A stretch of 62,229 nucleotides of DNA from Bacteroidales bacterium UBA6445. GTDB taxonomy: Bacteria > Bacteroidota > Bacteroidia > Bacteroidales > UBA932. Below the pieces are notes generated by a model. That model had not been told where the DNA came from, made no database searches, and was given only the letters and a program-made list of their open reading frames with translations. The position numbers were made by a program, and so were the translations under genes. Where the stretch lies: assembly GCA_002439585.1 (NCBI GenBank), contig DJOF01000019.1:1-62229 (forward strand), given 5' to 3'. Positions 33,903-42,547 of this stretch are shown here, in pieces; position 1 is the first letter of the stretch, and the number at the start of each line of letters is the position of its first letter.

Positions 33903-34631
33903 ATGTTCTCAAAAAAGTATCTTATAGTGATGGCGGCCGGCCACGGCTCCAGAATGGGGGCAGATTTGCCCAAGCAGTTTCTCTCCCTTGGGGGTAAGGC
34001 CATCCTTCATCGCACTATAGAGAAGTTCGAAGCTGCCTGCCCTGACATAAGGGTCATTACCGTTTTGCCTGTTGAGGAGAGATACACGGAATGCTGGAAA
34101 GACTACTGCCTGCACTCCGGATTTACCATGTCGCAAATCCTTGTCAGAGGCGGTATTACAAGATTTCATTCGGTACGCAATGCTCTTTCGCACCTCCCGT
34201 CCGGTGCCATAGTTGCGATACATGATGGAGTCAGGCCGCTTGTCTCACCAGAGCTTATTCGGAGCATGTTCGAGAGAATTGAAGAAGATCAGACTTGTGA
34301 GGCCCTCATTCCTGTGCTGCCAAGCGTTGACACTCTGAGGCGATTAGTCAAGACAAATGAAGACGGACATGAAGTTCTTTCATGTCCGATAGATTCTGCT
34401 GTTGACCGCAATGAGATATTTGCCATCCAGACTCCACAGATATTCAGGTCCGGACTTATCAAATATGCTTATGAAAAACTTCCGTACAGCGCATCTTTTA
34501 CCGATGATGCTTCTGTCGCTTTTGAGGCAGGAATACGGTTGTCATTCTGCAAGGGCGAGCGTCTCAACTTCAAGATAACTACAAAGGAAGATCTTTCGCT
34601 TGCGGAGATGGTTATTGCAAGAAAGCACTGA
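33903..34631 (+). CDS. ispD: 2-C-methyl-D-erythritol 4-phosphate cytidylyltransferase
   Basis: IspD couples CTP with MEP in the non-mevalonate isoprenoid pathway. The 242-residue protein has the nucleotide-binding start VMAAGHGSRMGADLPKQFL, the GG..R..SV motif (RGGITRFHSVRNAL), the HDGVRPLVS segment and the TPQIFR and TDDAS motifs, all characteristic of the family. It stands alone, divergent from mreB and convergent with the Lrp-type regulator 55 nt away. Confidence 0.95.
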   Translation: MFSKKYLIVMAAGHGSRMGADLPKQFLSLGGKAILHRTIEKFEAACPDIRVITVLPVEERYTECWKDYCLHSGFTMSQILVRGGITRFHSVRNALSHLPSGAIVAIHDGVRPLVSPELIRSMFERIEEDQTCEALIPVLPSVDTLRRLVKTNEDGHEVLSCPIDSAVDRNEIFAIQTPQIFRSGLIKYAYEKLPYSASFTDDASVAFEAGIRLSFCKGERLNFKITTKEDLSLAEMVIARKH

Positions 34632-34686
34632 ATGCCGGCATTCTCTTCGTGATAAGATGCCGCGTGATAAGATGTTGGATGATAGT

Positions 34687-35193
34687 CTATTCTTCTCCGC
34701 TTTTATTGCCTGTAAAGGTAGTATTGTGATAGTCTTTGACCCATACTTGCCTGTCGATGGCTTCATCCAAGGCTATCATAGTCTCGGTCGCCTGTATGTA
34801 TGGAATCTTCTGGATGGTATTGAGCAGTACCTCCATCAAGTGGTCGTTGTCAAAACAGTAGATCTTGACAAGCATGGCATATTTGCCGGTCACAAAATGG
34901 CACTCGACTACCTCGGGAAGCCTCTTTAGGTGAGCTACAACATCACCATATTTGTCTGCCTCAGAAAGAGAGATGCTTATGAATGCGCATATATTCAACC
35001 CGAGCGCTTGAGGCTTTACCAAAAGTCTGGAACCGGTGATCACTCCGTTGGCCTCCAATCTCTTGACCCTCTGGTGAATGGCAGCACCCGAGACACCGCA
35101 TTCCCTCGCGATTTCGAGGAAGGGCATTCTTGCATTTTTGACTAGGAAAGACAGAATTTTCTGATCAGTCTGGTCGATGTGATATTTAACCAT
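34687..35193 (-). CDS. Lrp/AsnC-family transcriptional regulator
   Basis: The 168-residue protein has an N-terminal winged helix-turn-helix (LDQTDQKILSFL-like start, EIARECGVSGAAIHQRVKRL) and a C-terminal RAM domain (about residues 75-150, ICAFISISLSEADKY, VVECHFVTGKYAMLVKIYC) that binds small effectors, usually amino acids. The ATG at 35193 is chosen because it lies 21 nt downstream of the predicted transcription start. The C-terminal tail (VWVKDYHNTTFTGNKSGEE) is longer than minimal family members. Targets cannot be read from the sequence; autoregulation is common. Confidence 0.92.
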   Translation of the reverse strand: MVKYHIDQTDQKILSFLVKNARMPFLEIARECGVSGAAIHQRVKRLEANGVITGSRLLVKPQALGLNICAFISISLSEADKYGDVVAHLKRLPEVVECHFVTGKYAMLVKIYCFDNDHLMEVLLNTIQKIPYIQATETMIALDEAIDRQVWVKDYHNTTFTGNKSGEE

Positions 35194-35220
35194 TACTTTC
35201 AAATTGTTACTGTATGTTGG

Positions 35221-35251
35221 CAAAAGTACAAAAAAATCATACAAATAACAA
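35221..35251 (-). promoter_or_regulatory. Promoter of the Lrp/AsnC regulator gene
   Basis: On the minus strand TTG (35251-35249) and TACTTTTG (35228-35221) are separated by 20 nt, a full match to the Bacteroidota consensus, about 28 nt before the start codon. Confidence 0.6.
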
Positions 35252-35343
35252 TTTAATTACTTTTATGTTAAAATTTGCTTTGATCGTGCCTCATGTTTTC
35301 AGCCTCCTGCCTCGTGGCGCGTGAGGTATGCTAAAGGCAGTGT

Positions 35344-37665
35344 CTATTTCTTTTTCGAATTGACGAATCTGCGTTTTGTTCCACGCTCGGTAGGCTGGGT
35401 CGTAGATATGATCTCCTTGCATTTGTCCTCGTCCAATGACTTGACATCTATTCCCTTGGGGATCTTGAAGTTCTTGCCGTCATGCTTGATATAAGGGCCG
35501 AATCTGCCATTTATCACCTGTATGTCACTGTCTTTGAACTCGGATATTATTGCAGATCCTTTCTCCTCGGATGCGTCAATCAGCGAGATGCACTCTTCTA
35601 AACTTACTTTCAGAGGGTCGCTCCCTTTCGGTAGAGAGACGTTTTTGTCGCCGTATTTGAGGTATGGCCCGAAACGCCCCTTGGTGGCAACGATATCCGT
35701 CCCCTTATACTGGCCGACAATCCTCGGTAGCAGGAAGAGTCTAACCGCCTCTTCAAGTGTGATGCTTTCTATAAGCTGCCCCGGAGCGAGATTGGCATAT
35801 TGCTTTTTATCACCTTCGCCTTTCTGGATATAGGGGCCGTAATGCCCGAATTTAGCTACGATCGGCTCTCCGTCGGACGGGTCGTTGCCTAGTTCGCGGC
35901 TTACGTGACTGTATTCTCCATCATTTAGGACTTCTTCGACTTTCTTGTGGAAAGGTCCGTAGAATCCGGCTATCACTTTGTTCCATACGAGTTCGCCTTC
36001 TGCTATCTTGTCGAAATCCTTCTCTACATTGGCCGTGAAATTGTACCCGAGAATCGTATGGAAATTCTTGACAAGGTAGTCTGTCACTATCATGCCTATC
36101 TCCTGGGGCAGTAGCTTGCCTTTGTCTGCTCCTGTAACTTCCACAGCCTGTATCTCACGTATCGCCCCGTCTTTCATCTCAAGGTTGGTAACTTCGTTGC
36201 GTGTGCCTTCCTTATCTCCCTTGATAATATATCCACGTCCTGTTGTAAGTGTACTGATGGTTGGGGCATATGTCGACGGTCTTCCGATACCAAGCTCTTC
36301 GAGTTTCTTGACAAGAGAAGCCTCGGAATAGCGGGCAGGAGGAGTCGTGAACTTGCATTCTGAATTGAACTGGAGTGGAATCATCCTGTCTCCCTTTGCA
36401 ATGGAGGGCAGTATTGTCTCTCCCTCCTCGCTCGGGTCATCTGAACTCTCCATATAGACCTTGAGAAAGCCATCAAATACGATTTTCATGGCTTGTACGG
36501 CAAATTTCTCCTTGCGCTTGTCGGAAGCTATCCGAATGTCTGTCTTCTGTACTTTGGCGTCAGCCATCTGGGAGGCGACAGTGCGTTTCCATATAAGCTC
36601 GTACAATTTCTGCTCCTGGGCAGTGCCTTCTATGGATGTATTCTCTATGTATGTGGGCCTGATGGCTTCGTGAGCTTCCTGAGCCCCCTTTGTCCTGGTC
36701 TTGTATTGTCGCGGCCTTGAATATTCCTCACCGAATGTCTCGGTTATGTATTTCTTGGAAGTGTTCATAGCAAGGGACGAGAGGTTGGTCGAGTCTGTTC
36801 TCATGTACGTAATGAGTCCGCGCTCATATAGGGACTGGGCAACTCTCATCGTAAGGCTTACAGGGAATCGCAGCTTGCGTGCCGCTTCCTGTTGGAGTGT
36901 GGAGGTTGTGAATGGAGCCGCTGCGGATCTTGTACCGTCTTTCGTCTCGAAATCGCTGACAGTAAATGAAGCATCACGGCTGTCTTCAAGGAAAGTGCGG
37001 GCTTCTTCGAGTCCCTTGAACTTAGTGTCGAGTACTGCCTTGACTTTCGTTGACGCCTTTGCTCCTTCAGGTCGGAAAATCGCCTCCGTCCGGTAATAAG
37101 GCTCTCTGGTAAATCCAAGAATCTCCCTTTCCCTGTCCACTACGAGGCGCAGAGCCACGCTTTGTACCCTTCCGGCGGAGAGCTTCGGCTGGATCTTGCG
37201 CCACAGCACGGGCGAAAGTTCGAAGCCCACAAGCCTGTCAAGGACACGTCTTGCCTGCTGGGCGTTGACCCTGTCCATGTCGATTCCGCGTGGATTCTGG
37301 ATTGCGTTGGTGATGGCTGTCTTGGTGATCTCGTGGAAGACTATTCTTTTTGTGTTCTCGCCATTGAGTCCGAGAGTCTCGTACAGATGCCATGATATGG
37401 CTTCTCCCTCACGGTCTTCATCGGATGCGAGCCATACTGTCTTGGCTTTTGATGCGAGCTTCTTCAGCTCTGCCACAACTTTCTTCTTATCGTCAGGAAT
37501 GACGTATTCCGGGGCGAAGCCATGCTCAACGTCCACGCTGAGTTTGTTGGCCATTAGGTCGCGGATATGCCCGAAACTTGGTTTTACAATATAGTCTTTG
37601 CCCAGGAATTTCTGTATTGTCCCGGCTTTTGCCGGAGACTCGACGATCACAAGATTCTCCTCCAT
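35344..37665 (-). CDS. topA: DNA topoisomerase I
   Basis: This type IA topoisomerase relaxes negative supercoils. The 773-residue protein has the Toprim start LVIVESPAKAGTIQKFLG, the acidic SDEDREGEAI (about residues 80-90), AGRVQSVALRL and the active-site Tyr287 in RGLITYMRTDSTNLS. The C-terminus has three repeats of the form KFGHYGPYIQ, RFGPYLKYG and RFGPYIKHDG instead of classical zinc ribbons, and ends in a basic tail. It is divergent from the class A PBP gene across 157 nt. Confidence 0.97.
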   Translation of the reverse strand: MEENLVIVESPAKAGTIQKFLGKDYIVKPSFGHIRDLMANKLSVDVEHGFAPEYVIPDDKKKVVAELKKLASKAKTVWLASDEDREGEAISWHLYETLGLNGENTKRIVFHEITKTAITNAIQNPRGIDMDRVNAQQARRVLDRLVGFELSPVLWRKIQPKLSAGRVQSVALRLVVDREREILGFTREPYYRTEAIFRPEGAKASTKVKAVLDTKFKGLEEARTFLEDSRDASFTVSDFETKDGTRSAAAPFTTSTLQQEAARKLRFPVSLTMRVAQSLYERGLITYMRTDSTNLSSLAMNTSKKYITETFGEEYSRPRQYKTRTKGAQEAHEAIRPTYIENTSIEGTAQEQKLYELIWKRTVASQMADAKVQKTDIRIASDKRKEKFAVQAMKIVFDGFLKVYMESSDDPSEEGETILPSIAKGDRMIPLQFNSECKFTTPPARYSEASLVKKLEELGIGRPSTYAPTISTLTTGRGYIIKGDKEGTRNEVTNLEMKDGAIREIQAVEVTGADKGKLLPQEIGMIVTDYLVKNFHTILGYNFTANVEKDFDKIAEGELVWNKVIAGFYGPFHKKVEEVLNDGEYSHVSRELGNDPSDGEPIVAKFGHYGPYIQKGEGDKKQYANLAPGQLIESITLEEAVRLFLLPRIVGQYKGTDIVATKGRFGPYLKYGDKNVSLPKGSDPLKVSLEECISLIDASEEKGSAIISEFKDSDIQVINGRFGPYIKHDGKNFKIPKGIDVKSLDEDKCKEIISTTQPTERGTKRRFVNSKKK

Positions 37666-37822
37666 TGTCAGAAGCTGTTAGGTATGACGTTCATTTATTC
37701 AAGGTGCAAAGTAACGCACAAATGAGGCTATTATCCAAATTTTATGTGTATTTTTGTGACTTGGTTTACGGTCTCGGAGAGTATCTTCGGAGCGTATATA
37801 TGACGATGTCAAATATAGAGAT

Positions 37823-40174
37823 ATGACGGATACAACGCGCAGAAAAGTGGTGAGGTGGTTTTGGATAATCATCTCATTTCCATTTGTTTTCCTTTTCGTT
37901 ATGCTGCTGCTTGTATGGGCTTTCGCAGATATTCCATCTTTCGAAGAACTTGAGAATCCAGACAGCAAGTTGGCAACCGAGGTTATTGCGGAGGACGGGC
38001 GAGTCCTTACCACTTTCCATATAGAGAATCGCTCTTATGTGGCGTACGAGGATCTTTCGCCATATCTTATACAGGCAGCCGTGGCTACTGAGGACCAGCG
38101 ATTCTATCGTCACTCTGGTATAGATTTCCCTAGTCTCGGAAGGGTTGCAGTCAAGACATTGCTCCTGAGCGATTCGAGTCAGGGTGGTGGAAGTACGATA
38201 ACCCAGCAATTGGCTAAGACCCTGTATCCGAGGGAAGATGTCTCAAGCCCCATACCAGGGGTCTCTAAATTGAGAATGGTATGGATAAAACTTAAGGAAT
38301 GGATTACTGCCGTCAAACTGGAGCGTGACTATACCAAGGAAGAGATTCTGGATATGTATCTCAATGCCGTCTTCTTCGGTAGTGGGGCTTATGGTGTTAG
38401 GGCAGCTTCCCAGACATTCTTTGCCAAGGAACCTGCCGATCTTACTGTGGAAGAGAGTGCTACTCTTGTCGGCATGGTCAACAAACCTACTCGCTACAAC
38501 CCCGCGCTCAATCCGGACAAGTCTCTTGTAAGGCGCAATTTCGTTATAGGTCAGATGGTCAAGGCCGGCTACCTTACCAGGCATGAGGCTGATTCGATAT
38601 GTCAGATTCCTATTTCGCTATCGTATCAGGTTCAGGATCACAATTCAGGGCTTGCCCCTTATTTCCGTGATATGCTGCGGAGGATCATGAATGCGGAAGA
38701 GCCAAGGCGTTCCAGATACGAATACATAGAGGATTATTCTGCAGACTCGACTCTCTGGGCATCCGATCCTCTCTATGGTTGGCTCAGCAAGAACCGCAAG
38801 CCGGACGGGTCGTCATACAATTTGGACAAGGATGGGCTTCGTATATATACGACGCTTGACTATAAGATGCAGAAATACGCTGAAGAGGCTGTAGCAGAGC
38901 ATCTTGGCCGGACACTACAGAAGAGTTTCAATCGCGATCTGAGGTACAAGATCAATAAGCCTTTCTCCAATGACGTAGACAAGGCTACAAGAGACAGGGT
39001 GATGAAGCAGGCGCGTCGCTGGAGTGACCGTTATCGTATCATGAAGAAAGACGGTGTCTCCGAGGCTGATATAATGAAGAGTTTCTCGCAGAAAGTAAGG
39101 ATGCGGGTATTTGCCTGGAACAAGGCCGGATACGTTGATACTCTGATGACTCCGGATGACTCCATACGTTATTACAAGTCGATTCTCCGTGCAGGATTCA
39201 TGGCTATTGAGCCTCAAACAGGCCATATCAAGGCCTATGTCGGAGGTCCGAATTACAGGTATTTCAAATATGACAATGTCCGTCAAGGCAAGCGGCAGAT
39301 AGGCTCGACAGTGAAGCCGTTCCTTTATACTCTTGCCATGCAGTCAGGCATGACCCCATGCACTAAGGTGGTGAATGTGCCGCAGACCTTTATCGTAGGT
39401 GACAAGGAGTGGACACCGCGAAGCACGGACAAGGATATCTGGATAGGCAAGACTGTGACTCTGAAGTGGGGACTTACGCATAGTTCCAACAATATATCCG
39501 CCTATCTGATGAAGCAGTTCGGACCCGAATCCATGGCCAATATGATGAGGATGATGGGTATTCAGAGCCATATAGACGCTGTCCCTTCTCTATGTGTCGG
39601 GCCTTGTGACTTGTCTCTGTATGAGATGGTCGCTGCCTACAATACTTTCCCCTCCAAGGGCGTCTACATAACCCCTCAGTTCGTTACAAGGATTGAAGAC
39701 AATCAGGGAAATGTGCTTACCGAGTTTACCAACCGCAAGAAAGAGGCTATAAGCGAGGAGACTGCTTTCCTGATGGCCAATCTGATGCAAGGGGTTGTCA
39801 ACAATGGTACTGCCTACAGGCTTCGTGGAGTATATGGCCTTAAGGGAGAGATAGCCGGCAAGACAGGTACTACAAATGATAATGCTGACGGCTGGTTTAT
39901 CGGCTATACGCCTTCCATTACCGCTGGTATCTGGGTTGGAGCTGAGGATAGACAAGTGCATTTCCAGTCTTTGGCTCTCGGAAGCGGGTCCAATATGGCC
40001 TTGCCGATCTGGGGCATTTTCATGAAGAAAGTTCTTGCAGACGGGACTCTCGGCATATCGGAGTCTGACAGATTCATAGCTCCTCCTGGGATGCATATAG
40101 ATCTGAGCTGCAGTGGAGGAGACGAGGATACGATGCGCAAGACTTCTTCCGAGACTGATTATTATTTTGACTGA
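37823..40174 (+). CDS. Class A penicillin-binding protein (PBP1A-type)
   Basis: The 783-residue bifunctional enzyme polymerises and cross-links peptidoglycan. It has one membrane anchor (about residues 12-34). The glycosyltransferase domain has the catalytic Glu90 in ATEDQRFYRH, plus GGGSTITQQLAKTL and DMYLNAVFFGSGAYGVRAA. The transpeptidase domain has Ser495-Thr-Val-Lys498, Ser554-Ser-Asn556 and KTGTTNDNADGWF near residue 680. TATTTTTG at 37749-37756 is a possible -7 element, without a clear -33. The following ddl gene adds another peptidoglycan step to this neighbourhood. Confidence 0.95.
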   Translation: MTDTTRRKVVRWFWIIISFPFVFLFVMLLLVWAFADIPSFEELENPDSKLATEVIAEDGRVLTTFHIENRSYVAYEDLSPYLIQAAVATEDQRFYRHSGIDFPSLGRVAVKTLLLSDSSQGGGSTITQQLAKTLYPREDVSSPIPGVSKLRMVWIKLKEWITAVKLERDYTKEEILDMYLNAVFFGSGAYGVRAASQTFFAKEPADLTVEESATLVGMVNKPTRYNPALNPDKSLVRRNFVIGQMVKAGYLTRHEADSICQIPISLSYQVQDHNSGLAPYFRDMLRRIMNAEEPRRSRYEYIEDYSADSTLWASDPLYGWLSKNRKPDGSSYNLDKDGLRIYTTLDYKMQKYAEEAVAEHLGRTLQKSFNRDLRYKINKPFSNDVDKATRDRVMKQARRWSDRYRIMKKDGVSEADIMKSFSQKVRMRVFAWNKAGYVDTLMTPDDSIRYYKSILRAGFMAIEPQTGHIKAYVGGPNYRYFKYDNVRQGKRQIGSTVKPFLYTLAMQSGMTPCTKVVNVPQTFIVGDKEWTPRSTDKDIWIGKTVTLKWGLTHSSNNISAYLMKQFGPESMANMMRMMGIQSHIDAVPSLCVGPCDLSLYEMVAAYNTFPSKGVYITPQFVTRIEDNQGNVLTEFTNRKKEAISEETAFLMANLMQGVVNNGTAYRLRGVYGLKGEIAGKTGTTNDNADGWFIGYTPSITAGIWVGAEDRQVHFQSLALGSGSNMALPIWGIFMKKVLADGTLGISESDRFIAPPGMHIDLSCSGGDEDTMRKTSSETDYYFD

Positions 40175-40225
40175 TAATTTTTTGTCCGGAGTTTCTGGAC
40201 AGATAGGAATATTACTTTGATTGCC

Positions 40226-41242
40226 ATGGGCAAATATGCAAAGATTGCCGTAATTTACGGCAGCGATTCTTCCGAGTGGGAAGTTTCATGTAGAAGTGGA
40301 GAATATACTGCTTCTAGGATAGACGAGACCAGATACGATGTCTATGAGATTTTCGCAAGGTTCGGCAGATGGAATCTTGCTGCGTTCCGCAAAAAGGATT
40401 CCATGAGGGTCATTTTCCCCGAAGAGGCAAGACCCGAGGTTGACAAGAATGACTTCTCTGTCACTGTGTACGGGGAGAAGGTGAGGTTTGACTACGTCTA
40501 CATAATGCAACACGGTGCTCCCGGTGAGAATGGCCTGATGCAGGGTTATCTTGAGATGCTTGGTATCCCTCACAGTGGATGCAGCGCTTTTGTTTCTGCA
40601 ATGGCTTTCGACAAATATTCTTGCAAAAGCTATTTGAGGGACGTGGATTTTGTCAAGCTTGCACTGGATGCTTTCGTTCGTAAAGGTGATGATATAGAGG
40701 CGTTTTCGTCTAAGACTGTATCACGTCTTGGCCTGCCGTTGTTTGTCAAATCCACTATCGGAGGCTCAAGTTTCGGCATTACCAAGGTAAAAGAAGCTGA
40801 TGCATTGCCTTCTGCGATAAGATATGCATTCTCAGAAGGCTCTACTGTGATCGTTGAGGCTGCTATAACCGGACGCGAACTTACGTGTGCAGCGTACAGG
40901 AGCGGTGGGGTTGTCAAGGCCTTACCCGTGACAGAGATAGTGACGGAGAATGAATATTTCGACTATGATGCCAAGTACAATGGGCACAGTAAGGAACTTT
41001 GTCCGGCTCCGATCAGTGATGAGCTTGGCAATATGGTGCGTGATGTAACTTGCCGCATATATTCGTATCTTGGCTGTGACGGAGTTGTCAGGATGGATTA
41101 TATCTCTGCAGACGACGGACTTTATTTCCTCGAGGTCAATACTATACCTGGTATGACAAATGCCTCGTTGGTGCCGAAGATGGTTAGAGCGGCCGGACTG
41201 GATATGACTTCTTTCCTGTCATCTTTGATTGAGAACGCTTGA
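40226..41242 (+). CDS. ddl: D-alanine--D-alanine ligase
   Basis: Ddl joins two D-Ala residues with ATP for peptidoglycan stem peptides. The 338-residue ATP-grasp protein has the N-terminal AVIYGSDSSEWEVS segment, the PHSGCSAFVSAMAFDKYSCK region, the Lys of PLFVKSTIGGSSFGITKV, and the C-terminal metal and substrate motif DGVVRMDYI, FLEVNTIPGMTNASL. The ATG at 40226 gives the normal start; an upstream TTG would add three residues. It overlaps or nearly touches prmC, depending on the prmC start. Confidence 0.94.
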   Translation: MGKYAKIAVIYGSDSSEWEVSCRSGEYTASRIDETRYDVYEIFARFGRWNLAAFRKKDSMRVIFPEEARPEVDKNDFSVTVYGEKVRFDYVYIMQHGAPGENGLMQGYLEMLGIPHSGCSAFVSAMAFDKYSCKSYLRDVDFVKLALDAFVRKGDDIEAFSSKTVSRLGLPLFVKSTIGGSSFGITKVKEADALPSAIRYAFSEGSTVIVEAAITGRELTCAAYRSGGVVKALPVTEIVTENEYFDYDAKYNGHSKELCPAPISDELGNMVRDVTCRIYSYLGCDGVVRMDYISADDGLYFLEVNTIPGMTNASLVPKMVRAAGLDMTSFLSSLIENA

Positions 41243-41255
41243 AGCTTTACTGCTG

Positions 41256-42161
41256 ATGCTATTGTCTGAATTTGTAAAGTCTGGGACTTCGGATCTGGAG
41301 TCCCTGTATTCTGCTTCTGAAGCGCGCAGTATTGTACTTATGCTATGCAGCGAAGTCCTTGGTACGCAGAACTATACCTATGTCGTAGACCCAGAATATA
41401 AGGTAGACGAGAAGAAACTTCCGATACTTAGGGGCTATATGTCGCGTCTGATGCAGGGTGAACCTATTCAGTACGTCCTCTCCAAAGCTGACTTCATGGG
41501 CAATGTCTTCAAAGTGACGAAGGATGTACTTATACCTCGTCAGGAGACCGAGCTTCTGTGTACGGAGGCTATCAAGGTGGCATCCCGTATCGAGAGGATG
41601 CGCAGTCCTTATGGCAAGGATGCCAAGCCTGTTACTGTCCTTGACTTGTGTACCGGTTCCGGTTGTATTGCCTGGACTCTTGCCTTGTCGGTGAAGAACT
41701 GCAGGGTTGTGGGTGTAGATATCTCTGACGGAGCTCTTGAAGTTGCGGCTTCGCAGGATTTTTCAGCCCAGTTAAAGAGCAAAGAAGCAGTCAAGCCTGT
41801 GTTTGTCAAAGCTGATATACTTGATACCGAACAGGATTTCCCCTATGGACCTTTTGACCTTATTCTTAGCAATCCCCCTTATATAATGGAAAGTGAGAAG
41901 TCTGAGATGAGGAGAAATGTCCTCGATTATGAGCCGTATGCAGCTCTTTTCGTTCCTGACGATGACCCGCTGCTTTTCTATCGTGCCATAGCAAGGTGGA
42001 GTCAGCACCTGCTTTCTCCCGATGGATTCGGCATGACCGAAGTCAATGAGACTTTGGCTCGCCAGACAGAGACGATATTTAAGGGTGCCGGATTTGGCAT
42101 GACAGAGATTGTCAAGGATCTCAACGACAAGAACAGGTTTGTTGTCTACCGCAAAGTCTAA
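41256..42161 (+). CDS. prmC: Release factor glutamine N5-methyltransferase
   Basis: PrmC methylates the GGQ glutamine of peptide-chain release factors using S-adenosylmethionine. The 301-residue protein has the helical N-domain (MSRLMQGEPIQYVLSKADF, LIPRQETELL), the SAM-binding VLDLCTGSGCIAWTLA, and the catalytic NPPY in LILSNPPYIMESE. The ATG at 41256 is preferred; an in-frame TTG at 41229 would overlap ddl by 14 nt and is a possible alternative coupled start. Confidence 0.93.
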   Translation: MLLSEFVKSGTSDLESLYSASEARSIVLMLCSEVLGTQNYTYVVDPEYKVDEKKLPILRGYMSRLMQGEPIQYVLSKADFMGNVFKVTKDVLIPRQETELLCTEAIKVASRIERMRSPYGKDAKPVTVLDLCTGSGCIAWTLALSVKNCRVVGVDISDGALEVAASQDFSAQLKSKEAVKPVFVKADILDTEQDFPYGPFDLILSNPPYIMESEKSEMRRNVLDYEPYAALFVPDDDPLLFYRAIARWSQHLLSPDGFGMTEVNETLARQTETIFKGAGFGMTEIVKDLNDKNRFVVYRKV

Positions 42162-42175
42162 TAGGAAGAAGATAA

Positions 42176-42265
42176 TACCTCCAGTACACTTCGTATTCCA
42201 AAGTCGAGGCTGCCATGAAAATTCTTTTACAGACTTTTTCTGTCTGTCTCGTCAGATTTATGCTC
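42176..42265 (-). repeat. Dispersed repeat, copy B (longest)
   Basis: The first half (42176-42221) matches 16494-16544, including 16 identical bases in a row. The second half (42217-42265) is the reverse complement of 2528-2575, with six mismatches and one indel over about 48 bases. Both halves are therefore shared with different distant sites, which shows this copy spans the join. The minus strand can be read as ...NNEHKSDETDR and FMAASTLEYEVYWRY in different frames. Confidence 0.65.
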
Positions 42266-42478
42266 GTTATTTAGTACAGCTAAACTCCTTTCAAAACGAA
42301 AAAACTGACTCAAAAAACGCATCTCAAAATAGCCGAACAAAAAATTCAAACAGCTTCTTAGAGCTGTTGTATCTTTAATTTATAATAATTATAAAAATAT
42401 TCTCAAAAACGTGGCGTTTTATCGTCTTTACGAGCCTTTAATGATGCCATAGAAGTCGTTGGAATGCCGTTTTTTCAA

Positions 42479-42516
42479 AATAACCGCATACATTTTCTGT
42501 ATACGGTTATTATTTT
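42479..42516 (+). terminator. Long hairpin before the lipoprotein gene
   Basis: A 14-bp stem (42479-42492 with 42498-42511, one mismatch) with a 5-nt loop is followed by ATTTTG. It ends 31 nt before the lipoprotein ATG. It probably terminates upstream transcription; if the gene's promoter lies upstream it would be an attenuator. Confidence 0.6.
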
Positions 42517-42547
42517 GTCACTTTGCAGAAACATAAATGTTCTGCTT

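Larger units (their letters stand above)
42162..42547 (+). other. Intergenic region with dispersed repeat and hairpins
   Basis: No gene is supported. 42176-42265 is the largest copy of a dispersed repeat (see separate entry). A 7-bp hairpin (42349-42355 with 42362-42368) and a small AAAACG/CGTTTT hairpin near 42410-42420 follow. A long hairpin at 42479-42516 lies just before the lipoprotein gene. TCACTTTG near 42518-42525 resembles a -7 element with one mismatch. Confidence 0.5.

Noticed and set aside
35720..37600. Several long open frames on the strand opposite topA
   Set aside because: They are shadows of a well-supported topoisomerase gene, with no recognisable product or start context.
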